Source: Phaeosaccion multiseriatum (Eukaryota > Ochrophyta, other classes). From it: a DNA stretch of 64,000 bases. A model generated the notes under the pieces. The model saw only the letters and a program-made list of their open reading frames with translations. It was not told the origin of the DNA and searched no databases. Within the stretch, counting starts at the first letter, position 1. The number at the start of each line of letters is the position of its first letter. The position numbers and the translations under genes were made by a program. This document shows positions 19,538 through 32,423 of this stretch, in pieces. The DNA lies in contig OZ218952.1 of the NCBI GenBank assembly GCA_965112735.1, forward strand, positions 3,286,001 through 3,350,000, written 5' to 3'.

Positions 19538-22500
19538 TCAGCAGTACTCCAATCCGCGTCCCTGCTGCCCCCCTACCTCCCCCCCCCTCTCCCGCTCCTC
19601 ATGATGCTGTTGCTTCTTCTGCTTGAACTTCTCCTCGGATCCTCCTGTCCCCGTCTTGCCCCTGCCGCCGCGGCCACTCCCAGGGACCCAACTAGAGTCC
19701 CAACTAGAGTCCCAGCCCCCCCTCCCCCTTCCCCACCCCGTCCTCTTCCTCCTGTCCCTCCTCCTCCTCCTCTTCTTCCTCCTCCCCCGCCCCCTCCCCG
19801 CCATTCCACGTGCCGCTGGCCATACTCACAAAGACGGGGTAGCCGCGGTGAAGGCGGAGGGCCCGCACGAGGGGATTGGCTTGGCGGTTTCTGTAACCGC
19901 CGTAACCGTCCGCGTAGAAGCGCTGTCCCTCTTGGGCCTCCCACGCCTTGAGCAAGCCGCGCAGGCCTTCCAATACAGTCTATGGGTAAGTCAACGAGTG
20001 GGTGACAGAGTGAACGTGGGGGATTGACTGTTTGGTCGATTGGTTCGTTGGTTCGTCCGGTCGTTGGTTGAGCGGGGGTGTGTGCAGCAGCATCACACAC
20101 TGCAGCAGATGGCAGCAGATGGCAGCACTCACTCATGGACTCACCTCCGCCACGGTCTCGTCATCGGTGGACTCCGCGAGACCGACGGCAAGGGCACGGG
20201 CCGCCTTGCTCTGATTGGGGTGAGTGAGATGGGCAAGTACATGCAATTGGGGGGGGGTGAGGGAGTTGGAAAGCCAACATGAGTGAGTCCTTATGCTTTG
20301 CCGACCCTTGGTCCCGCCCTGCCCCTCCATCCACTGCCATCCCTCCATCCCCATCCACTGCCATACTCACCGCATGCTCTGTGGGCGTGGGGCACTTCCC
20401 CTCCTGATAAAGCTCCTCCATCAACGCCTCACCCAGAGCAATGGCCTCGCCACCAGACAGACAGGCCGCTGGGATGCGGGGTGTCAGGGCAAGCAGGGCA
20501 TGGGGGGGGGGGGGGGCGGGTGTCAGGACATGCGGTGATGGAGCGCTGCGGACTCGAGCCTTCTACTTACCTGCCCCTGTGGCACCTGTATCACCAACTG
20601 CTGCGGCTGCTAGAGCAGGGTTCCCGGCCATGGAGGCGTGCCCGACAAAGCTCTCCAACGCCACCACCTTCAGGGCCCGCAGCAAACTTCTGCTCAGGAG
20701 GGAATGGGAGGGGGGGCATGCACGCACGCACGTATACACACACGCGCACACGCAGGCGGGTGAGTGTGAGTTGAGTGAGTGAGTGAGTGAGTGAGTGAGT
20801 GAGTGAGTGGTGCTTCGATGCATGTGGGTAGATAGATACCCAAGCGTGACCACCCCCCATCCCCATCCACTGCCATCCTCCCTCCCCACCCTCCCCCCCA
20901 CGCACCTCCTTGTTCGGGCCCGGTGTACGTCGAGCATGGCGGTTGCGGCCTTCCCAGAGCGGTTTGAGCCATTTCTGCCACCGTTTCTGCCGTTCGCCGG
21001 CCCGAAACCGCTCACTGAGGCCCCCAAAGCCATGGTGGTCGCCAGGATGCTGCCCATATGACTGCCCCTACGGCTACCCATATGCCTGCTCTTACGCCTG
21101 CTCTTGGCCTCCTCGCTCTCTCGACGGACGGCTTGCAGCGCCCGGAGGATGGGCAGGAGGAAGTCGTTACTCAGCAGCCGAGTCACGCCTTCAAGGGGAG
21201 GAGGGGGGAGAGGGGAGGGGAGGGCAGGGTAGGGGAGGGGACAGAGCAGCAGCAGTTGGTGACGGTGTAGGGTAGTGAAAGCATCCGTAGGATATAGGGG
21301 ATGGGGGAAAGGGTAAAAGGCGTAGGGCTTGGCGTGTGGGGTATAGCATATGGATACAAGGGTGAGTGGGGGTGAATTTGAGTTTCAAGTGTGCCGTACC
21401 TCCTGCTCCGCTCAGCGCCACGCGAAGCACTGTGGCCGCAGCTGCCGAAGTTCGCTCTGCACTGGGCAGAGCCGAGAACCGCGACGAAGGAGGAGGAGGA
21501 GGAAGGGGAAGGGGGAGGAGACTGCCGCCTCTGTCTCTTCCTCTTTCTCCTCCCCCTCTTGCTCCTTCTAGACTCCCTCTCCTTCCTGTGGCTTCTCCTC
21601 CTCCTCCTCCTCCTCCTCCTCCTCCTCCTACTCCTCCGCCTGCTCCTGCTCCTGCTGTTGTATCACCAACTGCGCTACCCCTGCCCACCGCCTCAATCAC
21701 TCCTCTCAACTCCCCTATAAAGTAGCGCTGCAGCAGCAAAGTCGCGAAGGCCCCCACCTCGTCATTCCACCTCCTCTCCCCCACGCGGATGGCACCAGAC
21801 GCCAGTGCATGAAGGCGATCGAAGCCCCCTAAGCCGCCCATCAACCCCCTCGAGGCCAGCACGCGCTCCACCACCGAGTTCACAGGTCCGGATACACGTC
21901 CTGACACCACCTGTCCTGCTCCAACGAGCACGTCGGCTGTCCTGACACCATTCCCTCGACGTCCACGCAGCCCCCCTGGGGTGGTCTCATGCCCCCCCGG
22001 GCTGGAGTCACTATCCTCACACCAGCTACTTCGGACGCCCGAGGCGAAGGCGAGGGGCCCGACCCCGTCCTTGCTGCCACTGTCCCCGCCCCCGCCCCCT
22101 TTTCCACCACCCCCTCGTCGTCGTCCTTCTCCTCCTCCTCCTCCTCCTCCTCCTCCGTGTGCTTCTCCTTCTGCTGCTGTCGCCTGTTCCTCAGCGACAA
22201 CAATGGAGCTTCTCCGAGGACGAACGGAGCCGCTGCCACCGTCTGTGCCTGGACATCCTCTTAATGCTTGGGTCACGTGGAGACCCACTTTCATGGCAGC
22301 GGAGGCCAGTGAGGAGCCGAAGCTCCGCCCTGCGGCAGTTGGTGATACAGCTTCACCACTATCATCAGCTTGTGATGCAGCACAACCATCACCAGCACCA
22401 GCACCCCCGGTAGCAGGATCAGGAGCAGCAGCTGCAGGCGCAGCAGGAGGAGGAGGAGCACCGCCCCCGGCCCGCTGTTGATGGGCTCCGCCCTCTTCTC

Positions 22501-25500
22501 CTTCTTTCCCTCCCTCCGCCCTACCACCCCCGTAGCTCCCAAAGCTGCTGACGCTGCCCAAGCTACTGCCGAAGCTTCCGCTGGTTCTGGTCCTGGTCCT
22601 GACCCTACCACTCATGCCCATATGACTGCAACTACCACTGCTTCCACCGCTGCTGCCGCTTCTCCTCCTCAACTGGCGACTGCTGCTGCAGTCATATGAG
22701 CCCCGGCTGTGGATGTCGAGTGCGCCCACCGCCAGCAGATTAGAGAGCACCTCCAGCACGCTGAGCATGTCCACAGCCACCTCACCCCCCTGGGGATGAT
22801 GCCCCCTCCCCCCGGGGTGGGCCGCCCGCCCCCCGGGGTAGCTGTGAGGGAACCCTCCTCCTCGGCCCGTTCCGTTGGTCCTGTCTGCTGCCCCTGCTGC
22901 TGCGGCGCCGAACACACCCGCCGTGGTGGGAACGCCATGTTGTCGTGGGCGCGGAGGGAGGGAGGGAGTGGGGGAAGTTAGGACGACGGGGGGTAGGAAT
23001 GGGAAGGGGGGGCTGCAGTCGAGCCGGAGTAGCAGGAGGGGGAGGGCGGTCGAACTGTAGTAACTGTAGTAACTGTAGGAACGGAAGGAACGGTAGGAAC
23101 TGGAGCGGGAGGGCGGTCCAACCGCTCTCAAGAGAAGCGGGGCACGCGCAGAGGGGAAAACGCCACCGCATCGGAATGAGTGCCGCCTTGCCGCCCGCAC
23201 CCCCCCTCCCCTTCCTCTCTCTCTCTCGCTTCTCTCTCTTTCTCTCTCATTCTCTCTCTCACACACACAATCTCTCTCCAGCTCTCTCTTTCTCCCTCTC
23301 TTCCCTCTCAGTCTCACTCACCTCCAAAGAGGATACCTCCTCCTCCCAAGGCCATCAATCGCCGAGCTGCCCTCAGTCCCCGCCAGCCTCCCGGGGAGGA
23401 AGAAGAGGGATCGCCGCCTCGATCGCTAGGCCCCCGTGTGTAGGGCGTAGACCTAAGAAGGCAAGGGAGAAGAGGATGGCAGTGGATGGGGGGAGGAAGG
23501 ATGGCAGCGGATGGGGAGAACGGAGGCTCAGGCAAAGCACAATTGGGGGGGGGGGGGGCGCTACAGAAGCTTCAAAGTACTCCGTCCCTCCGTCCCTCCC
23601 TCCCTCTCTCCCTCCCTCCCTCCCTCCCTCCCTCCCTCCCTCCCTCCCTCCCTCCCTCCCTCCCTCCCTCCCTCCCTCCCTCCCTCCCTCCCTCTCTCCC
23701 TCCCTCTCTCCCTCCACCCCTCTCTCTCTCCCTCCCTCTCTCCCTCCCTCTCTCTCTCTCCCTCCCTCTCTCCCTCCCTCTCTCCCTCCCTCTCTCCTTG
23801 CCTCTCTCCTTGCCTCTCTCCCTCTGTGTCACCTGCAGGGCTTGTGGTGTGTGTTTCTGGCGAGGCCTCCGTGCAGGAGAGAGAGAGTCGCCTCGAGGAC
23901 CTGCATGCCTCCCCACTCGTGCAGCAGCAGCTGGGCTGTCCACTTGTCCCGCCCTGCACCGTTCATACACCAGATGGTGATGCAGCAGATGGTGATGCCG
24001 CAGGTGGAGGAGGAGGCGGAGGAGGAGGAGGAGGAGGAGGAGGAGGAGGAGGAGGCGGAGGAGGAGGAGGAGAAGGAAGAGGAGGAAGAAGAGGAGGAAG
24101 AAGAGGGGGAGATGGGTGCATGAACAAACACAACCGCGCAAACCCACCCACACGCCCGCACGCACGCCCACACGCACGCACGCACTCACCCTCCCCATCG
24201 CCGCTGCTGGCCGCCTCCATTGTTCTCCCCCTGTCGGTAGGATGTGGCACGGCCGTCAGCAGCAGCGCTGCCTTCAGTGCAACCCTCCGCACATCCCTCC
24301 ACTCGCCCGAGTCCTCCATCCTCGCCCTCCGACGGCGGCGGCGGCGTTGACCGCCACGTCCAGTGCCATCGCCATAGCCAATACTATAGACGGAGGCTCT
24401 TCTTCTTCGCTTGCCTGTCCCTCCTGCTGGACGAGCATGAGCGGCCGTACCCACCCACTGCATCCCCCATCCCTCTCCTTGCTCATCTTTCACCGAGGTG
24501 CTAGGGCCCATTGTAGTGCTATCAAAGCTGCTGTGGCATCTACCTTTGCCCAAACCACCACCACCACCACCACCACCACCACCTCCTCCTCCTCCTCCTC
24601 CTCCTCCTCCTCCTCCTCCTCCTCCTCCTCCTCCTCCTCCTCCTCCTCCTCCTCCTCCTCCTCCTCCTCCTCCTCCTCCTCCTCCTCCTCCTCCTCCTCC
24701 TCCTCCTCCTCCTCCTCCTCCTCCTCCTCCTCCTCCTCCTCCTCCTCCTCCCTCTGTGTCACCAACTGACACTCTGCTGCCCCATCTGTACTTGCCTCTC
24801 CCAAACCAAGACCACCTGCCTGTCGCCTTCCCCGCTCTACCCTTGCTGCTGTGCTCTCCTCTCCCTCCTCCTCTTCCTGCTGCTTCTCCTCCTCCTGCTC
24901 CTCCTCCTTCTCCTTCAGGCCCCTCCTCCTCCCCCTCCTCCCCCTCCTCCCCCTCCTCCTCCTCCTCCTCCTCCTCCTCCTCCTCCTCCTCCTCTGTAGG
25001 GGGGCAGAGCAGCCTCGCGAGAGAGATAAGTGCACCACCCTGGAGGAGGGCGACTCGCTGAGCGTGAGTGCGGATCTTGGTCATCTGGGGGCATATCGAT
25101 CGGCACGCACAACCAGCCACGAGAGTAAGTCAGCAAAGCTTCGCAAGGTCAAGGGGTCAGCACTGCAGTACGTGAACGAATGTGTGGTAGGCGACGCCTC
25201 TCACTCGTACCTGAAGGAGACTCTCCAGTAAGTGCAGCAGCGTTTGCACGCTCTCATCTTCCCCCTTCCCCGCTTCCTCCCCCTCCTCCCATTCCTCTCC
25301 CTCCCCTTCCTCCTCTTCTCCACCAACTTCTCGTCCTCCTCCTCCTCCTCCTGCTGCTGAGCGTGTGTTGCTCGCTCCCCTCCCCCTCCCCCTCCCCCCC
25401 CCGTCCCCCCACTGCCGGAGCCTTTGCAGTAGTTCCGCCCCCCCCCCGCCAAAGTCCGCGCTGTCGCCGTCGGTCAAGAAGTCTCTCCCTATAACAGAGG

Positions 25501-25685
25501 CCCTAAGCTGTAACTGCCGAGCGTGCAGTAAGAGTTTCCGCTCTCTGGCTGCCTTGCTGGCTGTCGTCGACGCCCCTCCTCTCGGGAACCTCGTCCTTCC
25601 CCTGCCTCCCCTTCCTCCTCTGTGGCTGCGGTGGAGGGAGGACGAGAGTGCGTCTTCGGCTTGGTAGATGGCCACTGCTTGTGCC
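19538..25685 (-). other. Giant gene exons 37-47: cytosolic C-terminal region
   Basis: Exons are 25211-25685, 24190-25084, 23833-23953, 23322-23425, 21400-22899, 20906-21188, 20571-20689, 20371-20468, 20145-20210, 19830-19979 and a last exon ending at 19538 or about 19599. Short armadillo-like helices recur ([85 protein letters not shown]). Exon 38 has a long polyglycine run from (TCC)n at 24584-24750, and exon 41 is Ser/Gly-rich. The final acceptor region holds a tandem ACTCTAGTTGGG duplication (19692-19715), giving two possible AGs 12 bp apart, so the true C-terminus is uncertain. Confidence 0.6.
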
Positions 25686-28600
25686 CTGATGGGGAGAGAG
25701 GATGGGATGGCGGCCATGAAGTAATATGAATCAGGGTTAAGCAGTGTTAATCAGTCCCAACAACGCAAGTGCAATAGCACTAGAAAACAACACTACGAAA
25801 CGCTTAACGACACAATAGCGTGACGCCACAAACGAAACACAACATTAGCATGACGTGGCACTCCGTACGGCTTACCTGCACCAATCCGCCTCCGCCCTCC
25901 CTTTGAGCTCCTCGTAGAGATCGTTGAGGAGAGAGACAAGGAGGTTCAACATCACCATCACCACTACAACCGTGAACAGCACCATCAGCAGGTAGCTGAA
26001 GGGGAGAGGAGGAAGAAGGGAGGGAGGAAAAGAGAGGGAGGGAGAGGAGGAGGGAGGGAGGGAGGGAGGGAGGGATCGGAAGGAGGGAGGGAGGGAGGGA
26101 GGGAGGGAGGGAGGGAGGGAGGGAGGGAGGGAGGGAGGGAGGGACGGGAGGGTGTCAGGACAGAAAGAATGAGCAAAAGTGAGGGCCGGGCAGTCGGGCG
26201 GCGACAAAATGCTGAGGAAGGGAGGGGAGGGAAGAGGCTGTTCCGTGGCTTTGTGGCTCTGTGGCTGGCGTGTCGACTTGGCACAGCACACACCCAGAGG
26301 AGCGACAATCGAATATCTACGCCATCTGTGAACCGTACCGCCATCCGTTGTACAGATTCTCGTCTCCGATATCGGAGAAATTGAACTCTCCCAGGGCCTC
26401 CGGATACTGAGAGGGACCGGGGGACAGAGGAGAGGGGACAGGCGAGAGGGGAGAAGATCGAGGGAGCAGGGACGACGTCAAGGGAAGGGGTGAGAGACAC
26501 AGCCGCGCAAGCCCGCCTGCCCGTATGCGTGTGCCCGCCTCTATGCCCGTATGCTTTTCCACATGCTGCCTCTATGCCTCTAGATGTCTCTATGCCTCTA
26601 GATGCCTCTTCCGGGACGGACCTGCGTGGCGAGGGAGGCGGCGATGCTCCTGTGTCCGGCCTCGAGCTGCGACAGCATCGAGTACCTGGTGTCAGGCAAG
26701 AGGTCCGTTGGTCCATGGGGTCGGCCAGTCAATTAGTCATTCAGTCAGTCAGGGCAGGCAGGCAGGCAGGCACACAGGCATATGGGCAGTTTGTTCGTCA
26801 AAGGAGATGCACAGCTCAGTACCAAGGAGAATTGGAGTGTGCGTGTGTATGTGTGTGTGTGCGTGCGCGTGCGTGCGTTAGTCCCCGCCCCCCTCGTTAC
26901 CTGGCGAGTGCCCAGGCCATATACAGCACGGTGAGGAGCGGCGCGAAGCTCTGCACGAGCTTGCCGAACATGAGGACGATCATCTTCACTAAGAGATACA
27001 GCGACTCGAACACGCACTGGAGGGGCTCCAGCAGCTGGAGAGGCGGGGGGAGGGTGGAGGGGCAGAAATGGGGTGGATGGCAGTGGATGCGTGGGTGGGT
27101 AAGACGGATGGGTGGTGGTGGGAGAGTGAGTGGGTGTGTGTGTGTGTGAGTGGGTGTGTGTGGGGTGGGGTGGGGTGGGGTGAATGTCTGGTATGCTTCC
27201 TCCCACTGAGCCACCCTCAAGGGCACCCTCGCATGTCTCTACCTAGCTATGTCCTCATGCAGGCCAGCGGCAGGGTGAGGGCCTCTAGCTGCTCCTGTCT
27301 GCCCGTATGCTTCTAACTACCCATGTGCCTCTAACCACATACCTTGATCCAGGCCAGCAGCAGCGTGAGTGACGTCACAACGCGTTCGGTCTGCTCCAAC
27401 TCCGCAAGGCGCCGCAGGTCCACATAGGTGTCTCGACCCCCCCCACCACCGCTCTCACTATAGTCATTGGCGTCAGGACTGTCACCCAGTCTGCTTAGGT
27501 CAAGGCTTCTCAGCTCAAGGGCCTGAAGCACGTTGAGCGCGACAAGGTACACATGGAGGGAGATGAGGATAAGGTCGAGCAGGTTGAAGAGGTTGAGCCA
27601 GTAGTAGGGCCCCAGTGTGCGCAGCTCTTGGCCCTCCTTGCAGAGGAGCATCATGACCAGAAAGAGGAGGGCGATGTCCGAGGCGCCTGCATGTGTAAGG
27701 GGGAGGAGGAGGAGGAGGGGGAGAAGTGGGAGGAGTGGGGCGAGAGGAGATGGGAGGGTGAGGAGGGTGAGGAGGGTGAGGAGGGTGAGGAGGGTAAGGA
27801 GGAGGAGGAGGAGGGGGAGAAGGAGGAGGAGGAGGAGGAGGAGGAGGAGGAGGAGGAGGAGGAGGAGGAGGAGGAGGAGGAGGAGGAGGAGGAGGAGGAG
27901 GAGGAGGAGGCTGATGGCGAGGGCAAGGAGGACGAGAACGAGCACTCACTCACTCACTCACCAGCGGCGGTGTCGGCCTCGTTCACGGCATCATCTCGGA
28001 AACCGAATCCCCTTACTGTTCCTTCGTGGAACACGTTGAAGGCGTTGAAGGTGGAGAAGCGCAGCGTGGAGACGGGGTGCGCCCCCGAGGGGAACTCCGT
28101 AAGTAAGCGTATGTAAGAGAACTTATGCATGGCAGGGCTGTACACCGACAGCTCCGCCATTACGGCTCGAGTGGCTCCGTCCAGCCAGGCCGAGTCCTTG
28201 AGGGAGGCGATTAAGGTTTCCGCGTCGGTCTGATTGATGGGGAGGTACTGCACGAAGGCTCCCTTGCCGTACACCCCTACCTTGCCCGTGCTACCCTGGA
28301 CGTGGGCAAGGGGAGAGAAGGTGAAAACCTCACTGTCCCTCCCACTGCTGCTGATGCCTCCACCGTAAGGCCTCGTGTCAGTGGACTTTGTTGTGCAAAC
28401 ATTTCCATCTGAGTGTGCGCAGTAGTTGTGGAAGCAGTAGTCGATCACGCCCTCCATCTCACCCCATACGGGGCAGCTGTCGTCCTGAGTCCTCCACGTG
28501 CTGAGCTTGACCCCACCGAGCACCAGCCCGGACCCAAGCACAAAGACCCTGTCATTCCGACGACGCCGCACCTCACCATCACCCTCACCCTCACCATCAC

Positions 28601-30005
28601 CATCACCATCAACACCCCCTTCTCCTTCGTCTCCTCCGTCGTACCACTCCGTATCCGCAGCGTTGCTGTTGCTGGCAAAGAGTAAGGTGGACAGAGGGCC
28701 CTCCACCCACTGCCACCATTCATTCACGCTGCGCACGTCTCGAAAGACGGGGTTGGGTTGGGGCGAGTCCGCCCACGGCTCCTGCACCAGTGCGTTGCGC
28801 AGAGACTGTGGAGGGAGGGGGGAGGGGATTGTAAGCTCTACGATAGGGGAAGGGAAGGTCGGAGAGAAACACTCAAACGCAACCCCCCTTACCACGAAAC
28901 GCAACCCCCCCCCCCCCTAACGTATCACGGCCGCACCTGCGTAAAGTAGAAGCCCTGCGGCTGGTTCTGTCCAGAGTTGTACACGGCTGAGAAGGTGAAC
29001 ACGAAGAGGTAGAGCGCGTACATGAGCAGCCATCGCACCGCTCGGGACCGACTCCCTCCGCTCACCCACTCCTCGCTCACAGCCTCCTGGATACGCGCAG
29101 AGGAGAAGGTCTTGCGGCTGGCCTGGGCGCGCTCCTTCCAATGGTGGTACTCAAGCATCCGCAGGGCATGGGCGTTATTGTTATGGTTGCTGTGGCTGCT
29201 GCTATGGTTGCTGTACCTGTCCTTGTCGGGCTCGCTGCTGCCATCTTCTGTGAGTCGGCTGCTCATGCGGCTGCTTTGACTGCTGCAGCACCACAGCCCG
29301 CCCCTCCTCCCCTGCCCCTTTCCCTGAGCAGCCATGGCGGGTCCGTCCACCCCCATACCCTTCCTCATTCTCATCAGACCCTCCCCTGAAAGGCGCTTCA
29401 CCCGCCCCAGGGCAACGAGGGGAAGCATGAGGAGCATCTGGGCTTTCTTCTGAATAGACAGTACCTGAGACGAGGGTGTCAGGACAGAGAGAAAGAGGGT
29501 GTCAGGACAGAGACAGAGTGTCACGGTAGAGGAGGAGAGTGAGTGTAGGGACAGAGACAGAGTGTCAGTGTAGAGGAGGAGAGTGAGCGTACCCTGACTG
29601 AGAGAGAGAGAAGCGAGTGTCAGGACAGCGATGGAGGGTGTCAGGGCAGAAAGACCTCCCCCTTGTGGGCCTGACACCCATCCTCTTATCCTCACACCCA
29701 ACCCCCCTCTGTCCTGACACGCACCTGGTACTGCAACGAGTCGCTGACGGCAGACAGTACCTCCCCCTTCTTGTCCTGGAAGTAGGCCCTGAAGTCCAGG
29801 GGCTTGGTGGCGAGCTTGTCGAGGTTGTGTAGGTCCGCCCCGTACCGCAGCAGGATCTGCACCACCTGTTGGTTGTTTTTGTTTTTGTTTTTGTGTTGTT
29901 GTGATTGTTTGTTCGTCGCATGTCAATGATCATGTCCAGTCTCGACACACCACGCACACACACACACACGGGCAACCCTCACACATACACACACACAAAT
30001 GTACG

Positions 30006-30077
<72 letters not shown>

Positions 30078-32389
30078 TACATACACACACCTCCTCCTCC
30101 CCCTCCTTGATGAGGTCCACGTCCTCCCTCTGGGAAGAGTCCCTCTGCGAGGAGTCACCGCTCCCCCCTCCCCTGCCATTCAGGCTGCGGCAGGCGCAGT
30201 GCAGAGCGGTTCTTCCGGCAGCGTCTTCGGCCGACACCAGAGCGGCCTCCTTGAGCAGGATGGACACAAGCTTCAGGTGCAAGTGCTGGGGCGTGGAGGG
30301 TGGGGAGGGAAAGTGAGGGACATAGACACACAGAGAGATAGCGAGAGAAGGGGGGATATGAGTAGCGTAGAGAGAGAGGAAGAGGGAGAGATGAGCATCA
30401 ACTATAGACAAGGGTGAGACACACGCACAGTGAGAGAGAAAGGAGCCAAGAACAGAGAGAGACGGAGGGACAGAGGGACAGAGAGACAGACCTCGCTGGC
30501 AACGTGCAGGGGCGTCTTTCTCTCGTTGTCCTTGGCCCCGATGTTGGCATTGTACTTGATGAGGGCCTTGACCACATCCACGTGTCCGTAACGGCAAGCG
30601 ATGTGCAGCGGGCTGTTGCCCATGGCGTCGCGGATGTTCACCTTAGGGAGGACGAGGGTGGTGGTGGGTCAGAGGAGTGGGCGGGGAAGTGAGTGAGCGA
30701 GTGAGTGGGTAAGTAAGTGAGTCAGTCAGTCAGTTAGTAACTGAAGTCAGTCAGTCAGTCAGTCAGTCAGTCAGTCAGTCAGTCAGTCAGTCAGTCAGTC
30801 AGTCAGTCAGTCAGTCAGTCAGTTAGTCAATCAGTCAGTCAGTCAGTCAGTCAGTCAGTCAGTCAGTCAGTCAGTCAGGTATTGGTCACTGAGTTCTGCC
30901 GTCAAGCCCACGCACCCTACCTGTGCCTTGGCCTGCACGAGACTCGTGACGATGGCAAGTCTCTCCTCCACGTCATCAACGGCGTAGTGCAGCGCGGCGC
31001 GGCCCTGAGAGTCCTTTACGTCAATGAAGCTCAAGCTCATGTTCAGGTTCAAGTTCAAGTTGCGCAGGGAGGACCCACCCCCACCGCCACCCCCACCCCC
31101 ACCTCCGCTCCCACCCCAACCACCACCACCCCCACCACCGCTGCTGTTACTGCCATTGCTGTTCTGCCCCCTCCGGAGTAGCTGCTGCGTGATGTCGTCA
31201 TACTTGTTGATCACTGCTGCGATGAGGGCGGTACGCTGCTCTCCGTCCACGAGCGTTACATCCACCCCAGCCCGCAGCAACCGCCCCACGAGCACCTGAT
31301 GGAAGCAAGGAAGGAAGGAAGGAAGGAAGGAAGGAACCAAGGTAATGAGTCGCGGGACTACTGTAGGGGTGACACTTCACTACACTACCATTCCCACCAC
31401 TACCATCCACACACTGCCATCCATCCACTGCCATCCATCCACTGCCACCCGTCCACTGCCACCTTTCCACTGCCATCCATCCACTTCCATCCATCCACTG
31501 TCATCCACCACTCAGTCCAAACCAACCACACCCTAAGGGCATATCCCAAGAGCACACATGCTACCAGCCCATAGGCCTCTAACCTCCCTGCTACCAACCC
31601 ATAGGCCTCTAACCTCCCAGCCTATATGCCCACATATACCTTATCGTTGTCGACGACTGCCCGTATGAGGGCAGTGCGTCCGTCCCTGTGATCCTGGCGA
31701 TTGGTGATGTCCACCACGTGCAGCACGTGGATGTGCGACATGCCCACCTGTGAACGTCAATGTCAATGCATGGTTAAGTCAATGAATGGTTAAGTCAATG
31801 CATGGTTAGGAAAGTCCCTGCAAACATCTGTCGACAAGGAAGGGAAGGCTGAACTTGACAGACTCACGGACTGACTCACGGACTGACTCACGGACTCGTG
31901 AGCGAACATGATCATACATGACCTTCTACCCTACACACCTCCTCGTCCCCACACACACACGCACACACACACACGCACAGACACCACTCCCACACATGTT
32001 GCCGTCCCTCGTCCCTAGTCAAGTTCGTAGTCCAAGTCGACTTACTACACACCCACCTACCCACCTCATCGCAAATCACCCCCAGGGTGGTGGAGATGTA
32101 GCCGGGCGGATCCGGTCTCTCTCTCGACTCCAGACTCGAGCTCAGCTCCAGAGTCACCTTGCGGCACATGCGGGGAGCGGGAGCCGGGTCGGCACCTGCA
32201 GTATCACCTGCTGCTGCTGCTGCTGCTGCTGCTGCAGCGGTTGATGCTGTATCACCAACTGCCGAGGAGGAGGGGGAGGAAGTGCCACCGCTGCGCATGC
32301 CAGCGAAGGACACACCTCCTCGGCCTCCTCCCTTCAGTGGCAGAGCGGATCTTCCTGCCGCTGAAGTCGGAGAAGAAGGAGAAGCCATG

Positions 32390-32423
<34 letters not shown>

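Larger units (their letters stand above)
25876..29464 (-). other. Giant gene exons 30-36: polycystin channel core
   Basis: Exons are 28937-29464, 27962-28805, 27343-27686, 26901-27034, 26622-26685, 26339-26406 and 25876-25995. S1 is [18 protein letters not shown], followed by FYFTQ as in polycystin-2. The 280-residue S1-S2 loop has the polycystin signature ([26 protein letters not shown]). S2 is [11 protein letters not shown]3 [20 protein letters not shown]4/S5 LLLAWIK then [14 protein letters not shown], the pore helix and filter region are [13 protein letters not shown], and S6 is [20 protein letters not shown], matching the NMFLAIINDTY pattern of polycystins. S4 lacks a ladder of Arg/Lys, so strong voltage sensing is unlikely. 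GEF stands where polycystin-2 has an LGD-type filter. Confidence 0.9.
29725..31747 (-). other. Giant gene exons 25-29: ankyrin repeats
   Basis: Exons 31640-31747, 30921-31295, 30492-30641, 30091-30285 and 29725-29865 are all phase 0. They encode about seven ankyrin repeats: [82 protein letters not shown] and a final degenerate one. A Ser/Gly-rich insertion interrupts the second repeat and a Ser/Asp insertion the sixth. Each intron carries a microsatellite. Confidence 0.9.

Noticed and set aside
24490-25061. Polyproline, poly-Glu and poly-Ser frames over the TCC tract
   Set aside because: Readings of the same trinucleotide repeat in other frames; only the minus polyglycine frame joins flanking exons in phase.
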